Shown here piece after piece: positions 43,587-55,640 of a stretch of 64,000 bases of DNA. The notes beneath the pieces were generated by a model. The model saw nothing but the letters and a program-made list of their open reading frames with translations, was not told the DNA's origin and did not search any database. Position numbers and translations under genes: made by a program. The first letter of the stretch is position 1. Each line of letters opens with the position of its first letter. Origin of the DNA: Bursaphelenchus xylophilus (lineage: Eukaryota > Nematoda > Chromadorea > Rhabditida > Aphelenchoididae); NCBI GenBank assembly GCA_904066235.2, contig CAJFCV020000001.1, positions 1,860,001 through 1,924,000 on the forward strand. Direction: 5' to 3'.

Positions 43587-43976
43587 GGCCAAAGCGGGTA
43601 TTCAAATTATTTGAATAATCAAAAATGTATTCGAGTTCGCGTTTTCCGATGTCTGAGCGACGAGGGAAGAGGGGATCCAGATGGACAAATACGCTTTTTC
43701 CACGTATCGGAGGCCCCGATTTAACAAAAAAAATAAAAAAAAATCGGAAATTTTACTTTTTCTGTAACAATAGTTACGGCTTTTTTTACTATAGAAAGTA
43801 TGGCTTACAATACTTTCCATAGAAAAAAAATTTTATTTTTAAAAAATTTTTTAAAAAAATTTCCTTAAAAAAATCTAGAAAATCTCTCAAATTTTGCTTT
43901 CTTTTATAACAACCAACAAATTTAACAATAATTTACAAATTCAAAATCAAAAAAAAAACACTAAATTTATATTAGA

Positions 43977-46900
43977 CTAGGTCCTAAAACTGCCAAAAGC
44001 CGCTTGATTGATGGGTAAATTGTAGGTTTTGACCAGCTGAAGATATGCGCGGATCAGATTGGGGTTCTTTTTATTTGCTGAAAGTGAAACTCATCAAAAA
44101 ATTGGTAAAAACTATGGATTTTTTAGATAAAAACGGCCAACAATACATTGAATACTTACTATAATTCTCAACAGATACTTTCTTATTTTATAACACGCCA
44201 CTTTTTATCATTTTTCAAGCTAAAAATTAAAATTTGTCCAGGCGGAATCGAACTTGCGACCTTTTTTGTCCGGCCTGCAACCAGCTGCGCCATTCCGACA
44301 CGCCTGTCCAAATCATAGTTTATTTCATTTCTGACATTTCGACGTTCTCAAAAACAAAATTTTACTCTTTGAAACCTCTATATAACGACGTTACACCAAA
44401 AAATCTTCGAGAAACTGCTCAAATCCCAAAAAGTTTCAAAAAAATTCCAAATTCGTCCAAAAAATCGGTAAAATTCTTACCGAATTTTCTCTCTGCTTCA
44501 TCCGTAACAACTCTCAGCATTCGTTCCCGTTCCAAAATCGTCGTATGTTTAAAAATAATTTCCAAAAACTGCACCGTGCACATGTCCGGCGGATGCAAGG
44601 CCATCCACAGCCGAAAAAGCATGACTAATCCGCCCGGAGGCACTTGGTTGTTCTTCACAATGCTCTCCGCGATTTCTGGTTTCCTCTGAGCGGCGTATGC
44701 GGCGGCCAAAAATGAGTTATAGCGGTGCTCCGCGATATGAGTTCGGGCGTGATGGAAGAGGAAATCCAGCCTCGCCTGGCTGTTATTTTTGATGGAAAAC
44801 TCTAGGAGGCTGAACAGGGCGTTGCTGAGGCCGCGCTGATTCTGGAAATTGAGCCAAATCGAGACGGCGGGGGTCCAGCCGAGCCTGAAAAAATTTTGGA
44901 CGAAATGTCAAAAATTAAAAAAAAAAATCTTTTTTTAAATATTGATGAAAAAAACGGCTTGAATCTCAAAATTCAGATATAATTCAGTAAAAAATACTTT
45001 ATAAACACTGTTTTAGACTACCAATTTTCAAAAATCTCCATAATTTTAAAATCAGGAAACTTTTTCAAAAAAATCAATAGTGACATTTCGTCAAAGGTGT
45101 AAAAATTTCTGAAAAAGTCATCAAAAGCCTTAAAACTTCATAAACAACCCCATTATTTATAAACTTTCCCAATTTACATTTTCAATTTCAAAAAAATCAA
45201 TATTGACACTTCGTCACATCTCTCAAAACTTCTTTCAAAACGTCAAAAACCCCTCCAAAATCACCCTACTTACTTAAAATATGCTCTGTTAACAATAAAA
45301 GTGCTAATTGTTTCATTTTCATGCAGCAAAAGCAGCTCATCCATCATCAACTTCACCATCAAGTCCACGGCCAAATCAAAGTCCGAAAGCGTGACCTCTC
45401 CGCCCAAAATGGTTTGAAACAAATTCCGGGCCGCCGAAATAGAGGTCTGATACTGTTTTGGATGGTCAAACGTGTTGGGAAATTTCTCTTTTAGTCGGTG
45501 GGCAAAGTTGACCAAGTCCGAGGTCAAATTTCCCGAATTTTTGGCCGCTTTGTTGGCAATAACGTTGAGCAAATGGATGGAGGTGACGGATGAGGTGGGC
45601 TGATCGGTTGGTCTCGCCGGAATCGAGCTGATTTCTTTTTCGGATCTAAAAAAATCGAAAATTTCATGAAAAATCGAGGATTTTTGCCAAAAAGAAGGAA
45701 AAAATTTAATTTTTCGGGAACAAAGTTCTGGAAAATTCTTAGAAATCCCACTGGTCCTAATTACATCACCTCGACATTCCTTTAACATCCAAAAAATTTA
45801 ACAAAATCAGCAAAAAATCGCACAAAAAATCAAAATTTCCTTACAAAAACTCCAAAATTTCGTCGATTTCCTCCAAACGAGCGTTTTCCAAGAACGTTTG
45901 AATCAACGGTTCGGTAGCAGCAGCCATGTTGAGTTCTCTGGGGAATCCTTTACAGTTTCGGAGCATTTCCAAAACCTCTCCGCACCTCTTTTCATAGACC
46001 AAGCGGCTGAAGATTTTCGGGTCAAAAGTGGAGTGATCTCTGATCTCGGTCGATTTTTTCGTCGAATTTTGGATTAAGCTGAAAATTTGCGACATTTTTA
46101 TAGTTTTCCGCCTAAAATACGAAAATTAAAAAAAAATTTTTTTTTGAAAAATTCCAAAAAATCCGTCATCATGACATATTTATGTTAAAAAACCATGTCA
46201 AACGTGTCTTTTGGACCAGTTAAAAATTTTGCAAACCTAAAATACGAGAAATTTACAAAAGAAAATTTTTTGAAAAATTCCAAAAAATCCGTCATCATGA
46301 CATATTTAAGTTTATAAAATTTATAAAACTGTCTTTTAGATCACTTTAAAACATTTTCAAACCTCAAATCCGAAAAATTTACAAAAAAATTTTTTTTGAA
46401 AAATTCCAAAAAATCCGTCATCATGACATATTTAAATGTAAAAACCTATCAATGATGTCTTTTGGACCAGTTAAAAAAACAGACCTAAAATACGAAAAAT
46501 TTTCAAAAAAAAAAAAAAAATTTTTTTTGAAAATTTCCAAAAAATCCGTCATCCAAATTCCAAAAAAATATCCCATCAACATACCTGTTATATCTCGAGA
46601 ATCCATCCAGTTCCGCGACAATCTCCGGCCGGAAATACGTCGAATTTTTGGCATTTCGTATCATCTCATTTAGAACTTCGGCGCTCAATCCATGCTTTTC
46701 GAACCGATCAATGGCTGTTTTTAGGATCTGTGAGGCATTTTCGGCTTCCGCTTCGTCTGAGACACAATATATCAAACAAAAATTATGCGATTACTCACTC
46801 AAAACCGGGTTTACGATATTATTCCACATAAAAGTTGGGTCCAAGTCCTCCAAATCCTTGTATCCCATATTCAGAAATTGAGAAAGAACATCAAGGCGTT

Positions 46901-49900
46901 GGTCCGTCAACTGTGGGTCATGTTTGCGGTCATTTAATCTAAAAACGAAAAATTTTCAGAAAATTACAGCTAAAATAAGGTAATTTTTGGTGTTTTGATG
47001 TAAAAAAAGACAATCCAAAAGTAATCGAAAACACATAAAGACCCACAAAAACCCAGTCGCGCAAAGTTTCGAAAAAAATTCCACCCGGGATCGAACCTGG
47101 GCCAAATTTCTAACCAATCTCAGAACCAGTTGCGCCATGTCGACACACCCCTATAAAAACTTCAAAGCCGGATTCTATATAAAATGCAAACAAAATTCAT
47201 CTCAAAATTACTTTATTTTATCATTTATAGCAACTTGGAAAATCAGAAAATCAAAATTTTACCTACAACGAGGCAATTTTAGTGGAAAAAATAACAATAT
47301 CACAGAAATACTACAATTTATGGACTAAAACCCATCATCGTCCCTTGCAAGCATAAAACTTTAATCATTTCTACAAATTCTTCCACCCGGAATCGAACCT
47401 GGGCCAAACTTCCGACAAGCCCAAAACCAGTTGCGCCATGTCGACACACCCCTCCAAAAAGTTCAAAAATAGCTTTATTATGCTTTTTAACACTCAGAAC
47501 TCACAACAAGCCCAATCTATCACTCAAAATCACCAAGATATATCCAAATTTTTTATCACCATTAAGTACAACCTAAACTTACTCTGCTAAAAGTGGGTAA
47601 ACCAGCTGAATTTTTTCTCTCATCGGATCGACGATATCCAGTATCCCTCTGAGCAGTTCCAGACGCTTCCTGCCGTCGCGCTTCCACTTGGCACTGAGCA
47701 AAATTGTCCATAACAATTCCTCGTAAAAATTGAAGGCCTCTTTAAAAGTTTCATAAATTTTTGCACCGTGAAGTTTGGCAATTTCAATGTCATCGTATGT
47801 GTGGAGAATTTTGCGAGCATATCGTCCAATATTTTGCTTTATAAATTGATCCTTGCTAGCGGTCTTCAAGATATGCGAAATTTTGGTGACATCTTCGAAT
47901 AAAACCAGAGCGGAATCGAATTTCTCGTTCACAATATGGCGATTAATTTGCGCGGTGAGGGCCTTAAAGTAGCCTGGGAAATGTGGGGCGTTAGAAATCA
48001 TCTGAAAGTTGGAGAAATTAATTTTTTTGTCTTTTTTTATATTGTGCTTGACATTTTAGTGCTAAACACTGATTTTTGATGGTAGAACAGCTTTTTTTAA
48101 CCACTAAAATCTCATAAAAATTTGTTCCCTGACAGTTTCCTACAATTTTCTGATCAAAATCACCGCATACAACGCAATGCCAAATTTCGTGGCGAGACCC
48201 AAAATCATAGTTCGCGGAGAGAAGGAAAACGAGTTAAAGTCATCAAGAATACCTCTACACGTCTTTAGTCTTCTATTATTACCATTTCCGACCAGTTTTC
48301 GACCTAAATAAGCCTTTGAAACACAATGCCAAATGTCTTTCCGAGACCCAAAATCACAGCCCGCGGAGAGAATGAAAATTAGTAAAACTCATCAAAAACA
48401 CCTCTACACTTCTCTAACCTTCTATTCTTATCATTTACGGCCAGTTTCCGGCCCAAATAAGCCATTGAAACACAATGCCAAATTTCGCGGCGAGACCCAA
48501 AATCGACCAATTTTAGATTCAAAAACGGGTAGAATCATCCTAAAACCACCCATTCTACTTGCAACTACTCATTTAAACCAAAAAACTTACAAATCTGATC
48601 AATTCCATCTTCTCCATGTTCACCTGGTCGTCCATATCATTTTTGGTGGATGTTGTATAACCAAGTAGATAAATTACTTCGAAATAGCTGTCCAGGTCCA
48701 TATCCAAATTATTCATACCCGTTTCTTCTTGAATTACGATTATATTTTGTAAATACTCCTTCAAATTTTTGAGATCCCCATTTTTCGCAAGTTCGATGGA
48801 TTTTTGGCCATTTTGAAGAGATTTTTGGTCATCACTAGATGAATTATGACTCGAGATGTCAGGAAAATTATCTGTAGTTACTCCTGAAGTACGGTGACAT
48901 CATATTAGAACGTAAATTTGGGTAAAAAACAGATTTTTTCGAAAAAATGATAGCCTTTGCCTAAAATAAAGTAAAAAATGCCTCAAATTCGTCTGGAAAT
49001 GCCATAAAATCTCTCACCATTAATTCTGAGACCTTCTTCGAGCTTTTCCAACATTATTTTTCTCTTCGAATCGGGGATATCGATCATTTCCGGGCCACAA
49101 AATTGACGAAACATCTTGGTGTAGAACTCTTGATTTGCTTTTAAACCTCTGACAAATAGCTCTGAAATATGTAAAAATCCATTTTGAATCAATTACAGGA
49201 TCTTTGGATACTGTACATTCCAAAAATTTTTAAGGAAAAAATTTTCAAAATTTTTAAAAAAATGTCATGTACAATATAAATTAGGTCTAAAAATGTAACA
49301 AAAACAGAACAAAAAGTGGCTTACCATCTTTCCTATGTAGTGGAACGATAATATAGACATAGAAGAGTTCAGCACTAACAAATCGATTCCTCAGACGGCC
49401 TTCTTGCAATTTGCTAAAGGCGATTTCGATGGGAAGTGGTGTGTACTCCTAAAAAAAGCACTTGAATCATGGTAAAAGATGTCAACGTTTTCACAAAAAG
49501 TCTGTTCTACAAGCTAAAGTTTAAAAAACCCTTATTCTTATCCGATTTCTATAAGAAATTTGCCAAAATTCCCGCTCTTCACCAGCCGAAATTGAACCTG
49601 CGATCTTTTGAATTAAAGTCCGACCTTTTACCAAGCAAACTATACCGACACGTCCCGTATTTTACCCTGTGTTTTAGACACGATGTCATCCAGATATCAA
49701 CCTGAGCTCAGACAGATTTCTAAACACAAAAACAATAACTCAAAGTAACTTACACTACTATTCACCCGTTCGATTCCATTGAACTCATACCGATCTAACA
49801 ATTGATATTCTTCCGGGCTAAATTGATATCCATGCTGTCTGCCAATGCTGTACTTGATAATACGCTGCTGATTTTGAGTTGTAGGCGTCACACGAGGCAC

Positions 49901-49919
49901 ATATAACTTTGTAATTGCA
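43977..49919 (-). CDS. Large alpha-helical repeat protein, possibly LRPPRC/PPR-like
   Basis: Exons in transcript order: 49919-49754, 49448-49325, 49161-49018, 48883-48591, 48001-47583, 46938-46799, 46756-46585, 46111-45845, 45645-45274, 44884-44481, 44077-43977. All ten junctions keep phase, giving about 867 codons without the start. The 5' end is not settled: a frame at 50384-50160 (start MQTNSSYLSS, internal basic stretch MQRIVFLCFRRIKW like a mitochondrial targeting signal) is a candidate first exon, but no matching donor was found. The protein is almost all amphipathic helices of about 30-40 residues (e.g. SIELAKNGDLKNLKEYL then LDSYFEVIYLL; YEKRCGEVLEMLRNC), as in pentatricopeptide proteins such as LRPPRC, which stabilises mitochondrial mRNAs. 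Family assignment is inferred from this pattern only; other helical-repeat families are possible. Confidence 0.7.
44238..44306 (-). repeat. tRNA-derived repeat copy 2
   Basis: The minus strand reads GTGTCGGAATGGCGCAGCTGG then AAGTTCGATTCCGCC, in the last intron of the helical-repeat gene. Confidence 0.7.
46112..46565. repeat. Four-copy tandem repeat (~122 bp) in an intron
   Basis: The block GAAAAATTCCAAAAAATCCG followed by TCATCATGACATATTTA occurs at about 46145, 46272 and 46395, with a partial fourth at 46529. Units also share GTCTTTTGGACCAGTTAAAA. It fills the intron between exons ending 46585 and starting 46111. Confidence 0.88.
47081..47150 (-). repeat. tRNA-derived repeat copy 3
   Basis: The minus strand has GTGTCGACATGGCGCAACTGG and GGTTCGATCCCGGGTGG; same intron as copy 4. 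Confidence 0.75.
47382..47452 (-). repeat. tRNA-derived repeat copy 4
   Basis: The minus strand has GTGTCGACATGGCGCAACTGG and GGTTCGATTCCGGGTGG. It lies 300 bp from copy 3; the two may be a local duplication. Confidence 0.75.
48165..48510. repeat. Tandem repeat (~150 bp, about 2.3 copies) in an intron
   Basis: AATGCCAAATTTCGTGGCGA, followed by GACCCAAAATCATAG, CGCGGAGAGAA and CACCTCTACACTTCT, recurs at about 48177, 48326 and 48474. Confidence 0.85.
49583..49655 (-). repeat. tRNA-derived repeat copy 5 (degenerate)
   Basis: The minus strand retains GTGTCGGTATAG and GCAGGTTCAATTTCGGCTGG. It is the most decayed of the five. Confidence 0.5.
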
Positions 49920-50384
49920 CTGAAAAAGGTCAAGTATAATATAACCTAAAATAAGGTTAAAAAAAGGCAAACAAGTTAAAATTCTTCATCCTGGATCATT
50001 GTAGATTTGATGAAATGCTGTTTTCTAAAGAATAAAGACAAAAATATATTAAAACCTCGCCTTTGCCATCTTTTTCCGGACAAATTTCGACCAAGACGAC
50101 CAAGTATAATATAATGAGGTAGTTTGAGCATAATTCTTTAAATTTCCATTCATTTCGCATCAATTACTCCAGTTTACATCCATCTTTATCATCTCCACAA
50201 AAAATTTCGCTAAAAAATTATTTTTCTTTCCCAAATTAGGCCGCGAGCTGCTTGCAGTTTGCGTTTGCCATTTTATACGACGAAAACATAAAAAAACAAT
50301 TCTTTGCATCGAAACCATTTCTGAATGAATAATCTTTTTCGTGGCCGCGGAGTGCGAGGAGAGGTAAGACGAGTTTGTTTGCAC

Positions 50385-50411
50385 ATAAGGTTTTACATTT
50401 TAGAGGTATAA
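50385..50411. promoter_or_regulatory. Compact divergent promoter region (helical-repeat gene / PIG-U)
   Basis: If 50384 is the start of the minus-strand gene, only 27 bp separate the two ATGs. PIG-U has a TTTTACATTTTAG acceptor directly before its ATG, so its outron and promoter must lie inside the neighbour's first exon or intron. Confidence 0.45.
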
Positions 50412-53121
50412 ATGACGGTAACTCGACGCATCAAAAGACGAAGTGTATCAGATGAAGAACCCTTGGTAAAAGCGGATAAAACTGATGGAAAAGCCCAAGT
50501 TGAGGTTCAGTTAGTTGATGCACTAACGTAGGTTTCTTTTTATTATTCGTTTCGAGTTTTAGGTGCTGTTTCAATGGAGATTTGGGATATTTTATAGCAG
50601 GTGTTAGCCTTGATGTTGAATATCGGATATAACATTTGGGAACCTAAACAATAAGACCTGCGTTTTTGTAGACACATAGTAAATGAGGCAGTTTAGCTGT
50701 GCTCCAAATTTCAAGAGATTTTGTTCAGTTTCCGCTGAGTTCTATCTGATTTTCTAGGATTCTTTTAAATCTCAAGTATAATATCAAAAATTTGCTGTAA
50801 ATTCTTATTTTAGCCCGATAATTTTTGGAATTTTGCTCCGGCTAATAGCCTTTGCATATTTCAAAGAGTATCTGCAAGATCACGTTGGATTTACCTCTCC
50901 ATGGACTTCATTTCGTCGTCTCAAAGATGCCATCTCATTATGGGACCAAAATGGAAGTCTTTACGCCGATAAATACCATGGAGTTCCATGGATTGCCATT
51001 GCATTTTATCCATTCTTATCCTACGAGTATTTTCTGCGGGTTTTATTTATTGTAAGCCAGTTTTTCTTCGGTTTTTATCCACTTTTATCTAAACTAATAT
51101 CGAAATTCAGGCGTTTGATGTTGTGGGTTCGATTTTCTTGTTCTGGTCTGGTCCGAAAGTCTTCAAAGACAAGGATGAGGCTTCCGAAGGTTCGAAGCGG
51201 ATGTTAACCATGTATTTACTCAACCCACTGACCATCGGAGTTTGCGTTGGCATGAACTTGAGCAGCTTGTTGAACATGATCTTGTGCATTGGATTTTACT
51301 GTCTAGTGCATCGTAAGTCATTTGATATTTTGTATGTTCGGTTTTTAGGTCAACTTTGTCTCGCTACAATTGCTGTGTGCATCGCAGCGCAGCTCAACAT
51401 CTACTACATTCAGCTGATATTCCCCATCATTGCGGCGAGACTTACCATACAAAGCCGCGAGAAGTTTTCGTATTCGTTGACGGCAAAACATCTGGGATTT
51501 AAATTAGCGGCATTTGCCGTGTTATACAGCAGTAATTTCGTGGTCTCGAATTGGAGAGAGGTGATCAAGGGGAATATCGGATTTTTGTAAGTTTTGAGTG
51601 GAATTTTGATGGGAAATGTGGTGTTATGACCTCTGTGTGATGAGAGAGGGCATTAAGAATTTTTTGCGGCCTTATAATGTTGTTATTGCCAGCTAAATTT
51701 TGGATTACAAGCGAAAATTGTCAATTTTTGATGTTTTGAGTCAAATTTTTCATTTTTTTTATTTTTCTCAAAAAATTCAGATGAATATAGATGTGAAAGG
51801 CTTTCAAATAGCTTCAGGATTCGCTAAATACTCTGTCTGATCCTCCTGAGATCAATTTATATCCAAATTCCAGCTTGAATTTTCGATTTTTCATCAAAAA
51901 CCCCGAAATTTTGTCAGTTTTTCAAAAATTTGTCAATTTTTTAAAAACACGGGTAAAATACGGTCTCGTTTCTTTAATTTTTTATAAGAAAACAATTTCA
52001 GCTTCTCGCTGGAGGACTACACCCCCAACATGGGTATGTATTGGTATCTGTTTTCCCTGATTTTCGTCCAATATCGCTCATTTTTCCTGGCCATCCTACA
52101 TTTTCTGGCTTTTGTTCATGTTCTGCCGGTTTATCGGGTGTTCTGGTGAGTTGATTACAAAGAATAGGATGTCTGCTTTGTTGGGAAACCGCTTGCCGAC
52201 TGGTTTTGTTGATTTTTGGCAAAGTTTTATTAGGTTTTCTTCAGGGTGGTGCCAACTGGAATGTGGATAATTTTTCTTCAATTAATAACTGTCTTGTCGT
52301 CATATCCATCTTACGCTGAGTTTTGTGTGTTCTTACCGCTGTTGACGACCATAAAGTCCAGGAAAAATTGTGAGTTTTAAAAGTTTTTTGTTTTGATGTC
52401 TAGTGTAATATAAAAATGTTAGTGAAATCTCCTTGTTTTGACTATTTTGTAAAGTTAGTGGTGTCAAGTTTACGGATCGACAAGATTAAGTCAAGAAAAT
52501 TGCTTGAAACGGGCCGAAAATGACGAAAATTTAGATCTGATGGCTAGTGTAATATAATTTTTTCTTCCAATCTTACTTTTTTCGGTTTTAAAATACGAAA
52601 TCGACATCAGCGTCTCAGTTTTTACTTGCTTAATTGAAGTGTTAGTCCTCAATTTTTCAAAAATAGCTGTATGAGGCTAAAGTAATATAATTTTTATGTT
52701 GTACCTTTGTGTCTGTGGCTTTAAAATACCTGCAGAGGTGCGTTATGTTTGATTTTCATTGGTTGAGCTGAAATTTGAATCTTTAAAATACAGAAAATGT
52801 AAAATTTTTACCCGAATGCCTAGTGTAATATAAATTTTTGTTTCAGTCTCGGTGTTTTTCTACTTCCTGGCCACCCTGATCAGTCTGGCATGCAGTTCGT
52901 CCCTAATCACTCTCCAACAGTGGGTCCAGACCGGCTCCGGCAACGCCAATTTCTTCTTTGGATCCGTGATGGCCTACTTGATCGGACAAGCATTCCTCCT
53001 CAGATTCACCCTCAAATCACTTGTTGATGGGATTTTCTACACCTCCGAGTTTTATAAAGCAGAGGAGTACCCCGAATTCAGATTCACTAACGTTCCGATC
53101 TTGAAGAAAAGCAATATGTAA
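50412..53121 (+). CDS. pigu-1: PIG-U, GPI transamidase subunit, 445 aa
   Basis: Exons 50412-50527, 50814-51051, 51111-51312, 51349-51586, 52002-52145, 52245-52369, 52847-53121; all phases agree. PIG-U is a multi-pass ER protein of the GPI transamidase complex and helps recognise the GPI anchor before it is attached to protein. Family landmarks: an early FGILLRLIAF helix followed by the YLQDHVGFTSPWTSF luminal start (human YLQDHLWISTPVTSW). Also YLLNPLTIGVCV, SLEDYTPNMGMYWYLF (human SVPDLTPNIGLFWYFF) and TGSGNANFFFGSVMAYLIGQ near the C-terminus. Length fits the human protein (435 aa). Intron 3 is only 36 nt (51313-51348) and in frame. A polyA signal lies at 53162-53167. The ATG follows an acceptor, so the transcript is probably trans-spliced. 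Confidence 0.94.
52395..52846 (+). repeat. Four-copy periodic repeat in PIG-U intron 6
   Basis: CTAGTGTAATATAA-type motifs at about 52401, 52545, 52679 and 52821, spacing 134-144 bp, with diverged sequence between. Confidence 0.7.
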
Positions 53122-53329
53122 ATTTAGTATTAATTTATTAAAATTCTGGGAAATTTTGATGAATAAAGTAATATAATGGCTGTTTTTGGAGTCTTGAAGG
53201 GCTGGAAATGACCTAGAAGTTTGGGAAAAGGCAAATTTTTTATTTATTTGCCGATTTTTTCGAAGAAAAATGAGAGATTTTGCAATTTTTGGGCGATTTT
53301 TTGCGAATTGAAATTCTCAAAGTTCGACT

Positions 53330-53720
53330 GGTCGATTTTTCTGAAATTTTCCAGGCATTGTATATAGAGCTTAGAGATTGCTCACTGAAAATTTTAGCTC
53401 ACGATTTGCATCCAGAACTGAGATATTCAACAATCTTTGCGGACGAGAGATTACGGAAAATGATGAGAAATGGCATGACAAAGAAGTTTTTGGACTATAT
53501 TTTTGTTCAATTTTTTTATAAGAAATTGATTTTTGGTGAAAAAATTTTACTCCCAATGCGAAATAATTTTCTATTTTTCAATTCAAAAAACGCAAAATTT
53601 TATTTATTTTTTATTTTTTCGATTGAAAAATCTCTGCAGTTTCTGCAAAGCGCGAGCTACAAATTTGTCAGATGTCTTAGAGAAACGTAATTTCAATTTT
53701 TCCCAAGTTTCATCAAATTC
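53330..53720. repeat. Foldback relic 3' of PIG-U
   Basis: TTTTAGCTCACGATTTGCAT...TGAGATATTCAACAATC and CTGCAGTTTCTGCAAAGCGC...GAGCTACAAATTTG are the two arms of the AGCTCGCG/GCAGAAAC family. Otherwise 53170-54320 is AT-rich with one unsupported open frame. Confidence 0.6.
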
Positions 53721-54321
53721 CAACGATATTAATTTTTCGGAGAAAAACTACCGTAATCTTCACCATGCCCATGCAAAATTAAAAAAAAATATGTTTTTTC
53801 TTATTCCAGATGGCCCTTGCTCCATTTCCCATCTCGAAGCTTCTATGTATACGTCTTTCTTCATCTTATTTTTTTTCTTTTTTGGACCTTCTCTTTCTTT
53901 ACAGCCCCAACTCAAGGTCCGTTCACTCCCTCTTTTCTCATGTCTTTTTTTATCTTTTTGTGGGAAAACGCACGCACGCCACGAAAAAAGTGGAAATAGA
54001 GAAATTCGCGGGAAAATGGTTTCGATATTTCATACGCTGAAACCTTTACAAATAAAATAATAAAAATGATCCCAAAGTTCTAATAAAACAACAATTTACG
54101 TGTGAAACCAACGAGAAAGCATCGAAAGGCTTCAAGGAGGTGCAACCCGAACTTCTCAGATTGATCGAAGAAGAGAAAAGAAGTTATATTGTACTAGGTA
54201 AAATTGGATCAGAATCGACGAATCTGACCGAATTCGAGCGTTTCAGGGGGTAAACAAGACTAGCAGGGCTTTGATATTGCTACAAAACACCACTACTAAA
54301 TTGAAATTCATCAAATCTTCT

Positions 54322-55640
54322 TTATTTCCACCTAAATATCAAACCAATAAGAATAATTAAAATTACATAAATTTTCGACAATCCATCGAATTTGCCGGAT
54401 GCAATCTGAACTCGGAATTCCATCTCCACACCATTTGGTACGTTATGCTGGCTTTCACATTCTACTTCAGCATGGACCGGCTGAAATATCAATTATATTA
54501 TTTTAGGTATAACCAGAGAAAATTGTTAGCTCAATGGCCTAGAAAAACAAAAAAATCAAAAAGGCAACGTCACAAACTTACATTGAAATGTTCTGAACGT
54601 CGTCTGCTTCCTTTGATCCAGCTTTCCTCACGCCTTCTCCAGCCCTTTCTCGCATTTCTCCATCAGTTCCAGCAAAATGATGCAATAACGTCAAGACAAG
54701 TGCCATTTTTTCATTGACAAATTTCGAGATTTCTTCTTTAAAACGTCCGCAAGGATGTTTTACACAAAAGGATTGGCTAATTTGATCCTAATCCGGATGA
54801 AAAAAGAGAAATCTTACATTTTCTGGGACACTATCAGCTGCTGCAAAATGATGTATATAATCTATTGACAAGTGCCCTTTTGCTATTGTCAAATTTCCAG
54901 ATTTCTTCTTTACAACGTCCGCTGGGATGTTTCACACAAAACAGATCAGCTCCTTTGTCCCTAAACCGGATGAATAAAGAGAAAACTTACATTTTCTGGA
55001 TACACCATCAGCTCCTGCAAAATGATGCAATAACGTCAAGACAAGTGCCATTTTTTCATTGACAAATTTCGAGATTTCTTCTTTAAAACGTCCGCTAGGA
55101 TGTTTCACACAAAAGGATTGGCTACCTTGTTCCTAAACCGGATGCAAAAAGAGAAATCTTACCTTTCCTGCAGACACCTCCATAGCTGCTAAATCAATGT
55201 TTGGATCACAGCTCGATGGGCCAGGCTCCATGGACTCATCCATTATATTCAAAGCAAGCTTATTGCAGTTCTCTGCTAACTTGATATTCATTTGCTTCGT
55301 CTGCGCCAGCTTTGCACGCGCTTTCTCCAGCGGTTTCATGCGTGTCTCCTTCGATTCCTGCAAAATTATGCAATAACGTCAAGACAAGTGCCATTTTTTC
55401 ATTGTCAAATTTCCAGATTTCTTCTTTAAAACGTCCGCTAGGATGTTTCACACAAAAGGATTGGCTACGTTGTTCCTAAACCGGATACAAAAAGAGAGAT
55501 CTTACCTTTTCTATAGACACATCAATAGGTGGAGAATCAGTTTTTGCGTCAGAGCGCGATGGGCCGGCCTCCATGGACCCATCCATTATATTCAACACTT
55601 GGAACTGACAACAGCGTAATTTTTAACGTACTATTCATCC
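54322..55640 (-). pseudogene. Tandemly duplicated exon locus with coiled-coil and tail-anchor exons
   Basis: Candidate exons (minus): about 55600-55506 (FQVLNIMDGSMEAGPSRSD...), 55359-55161 (ESKETRMKPLEKARAKLAQ..., ending MDESMEPGPSSCDP...VSAGK), about 55020-54994, 54842-54818, 54675-54577, and a last exon 54480-54322. The last exon ends in a hydrophobic tail (IYVILIILIGLIF), with the polyA signal AATAAA overlapping its stop. The introns are near-identical copies (CAATAACGTCAAGACAAGTG, AACGTCCGCTAGGATGTTTC), so an exon-intron unit was duplicated about four times. One copy has lost its acceptor (GCTG for GCAG) and has an in-frame TGA where its sister has CGT. Some exons may still be used; the family is not recognised. 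Confidence 0.5.

Noticed and set aside
53810..54060. Possible exon starting with ATG after a TTATTCCAG acceptor
   Set aside because: Low-complexity Phe/Leu/Ser translation in three overlapping frames and no family; not supported.
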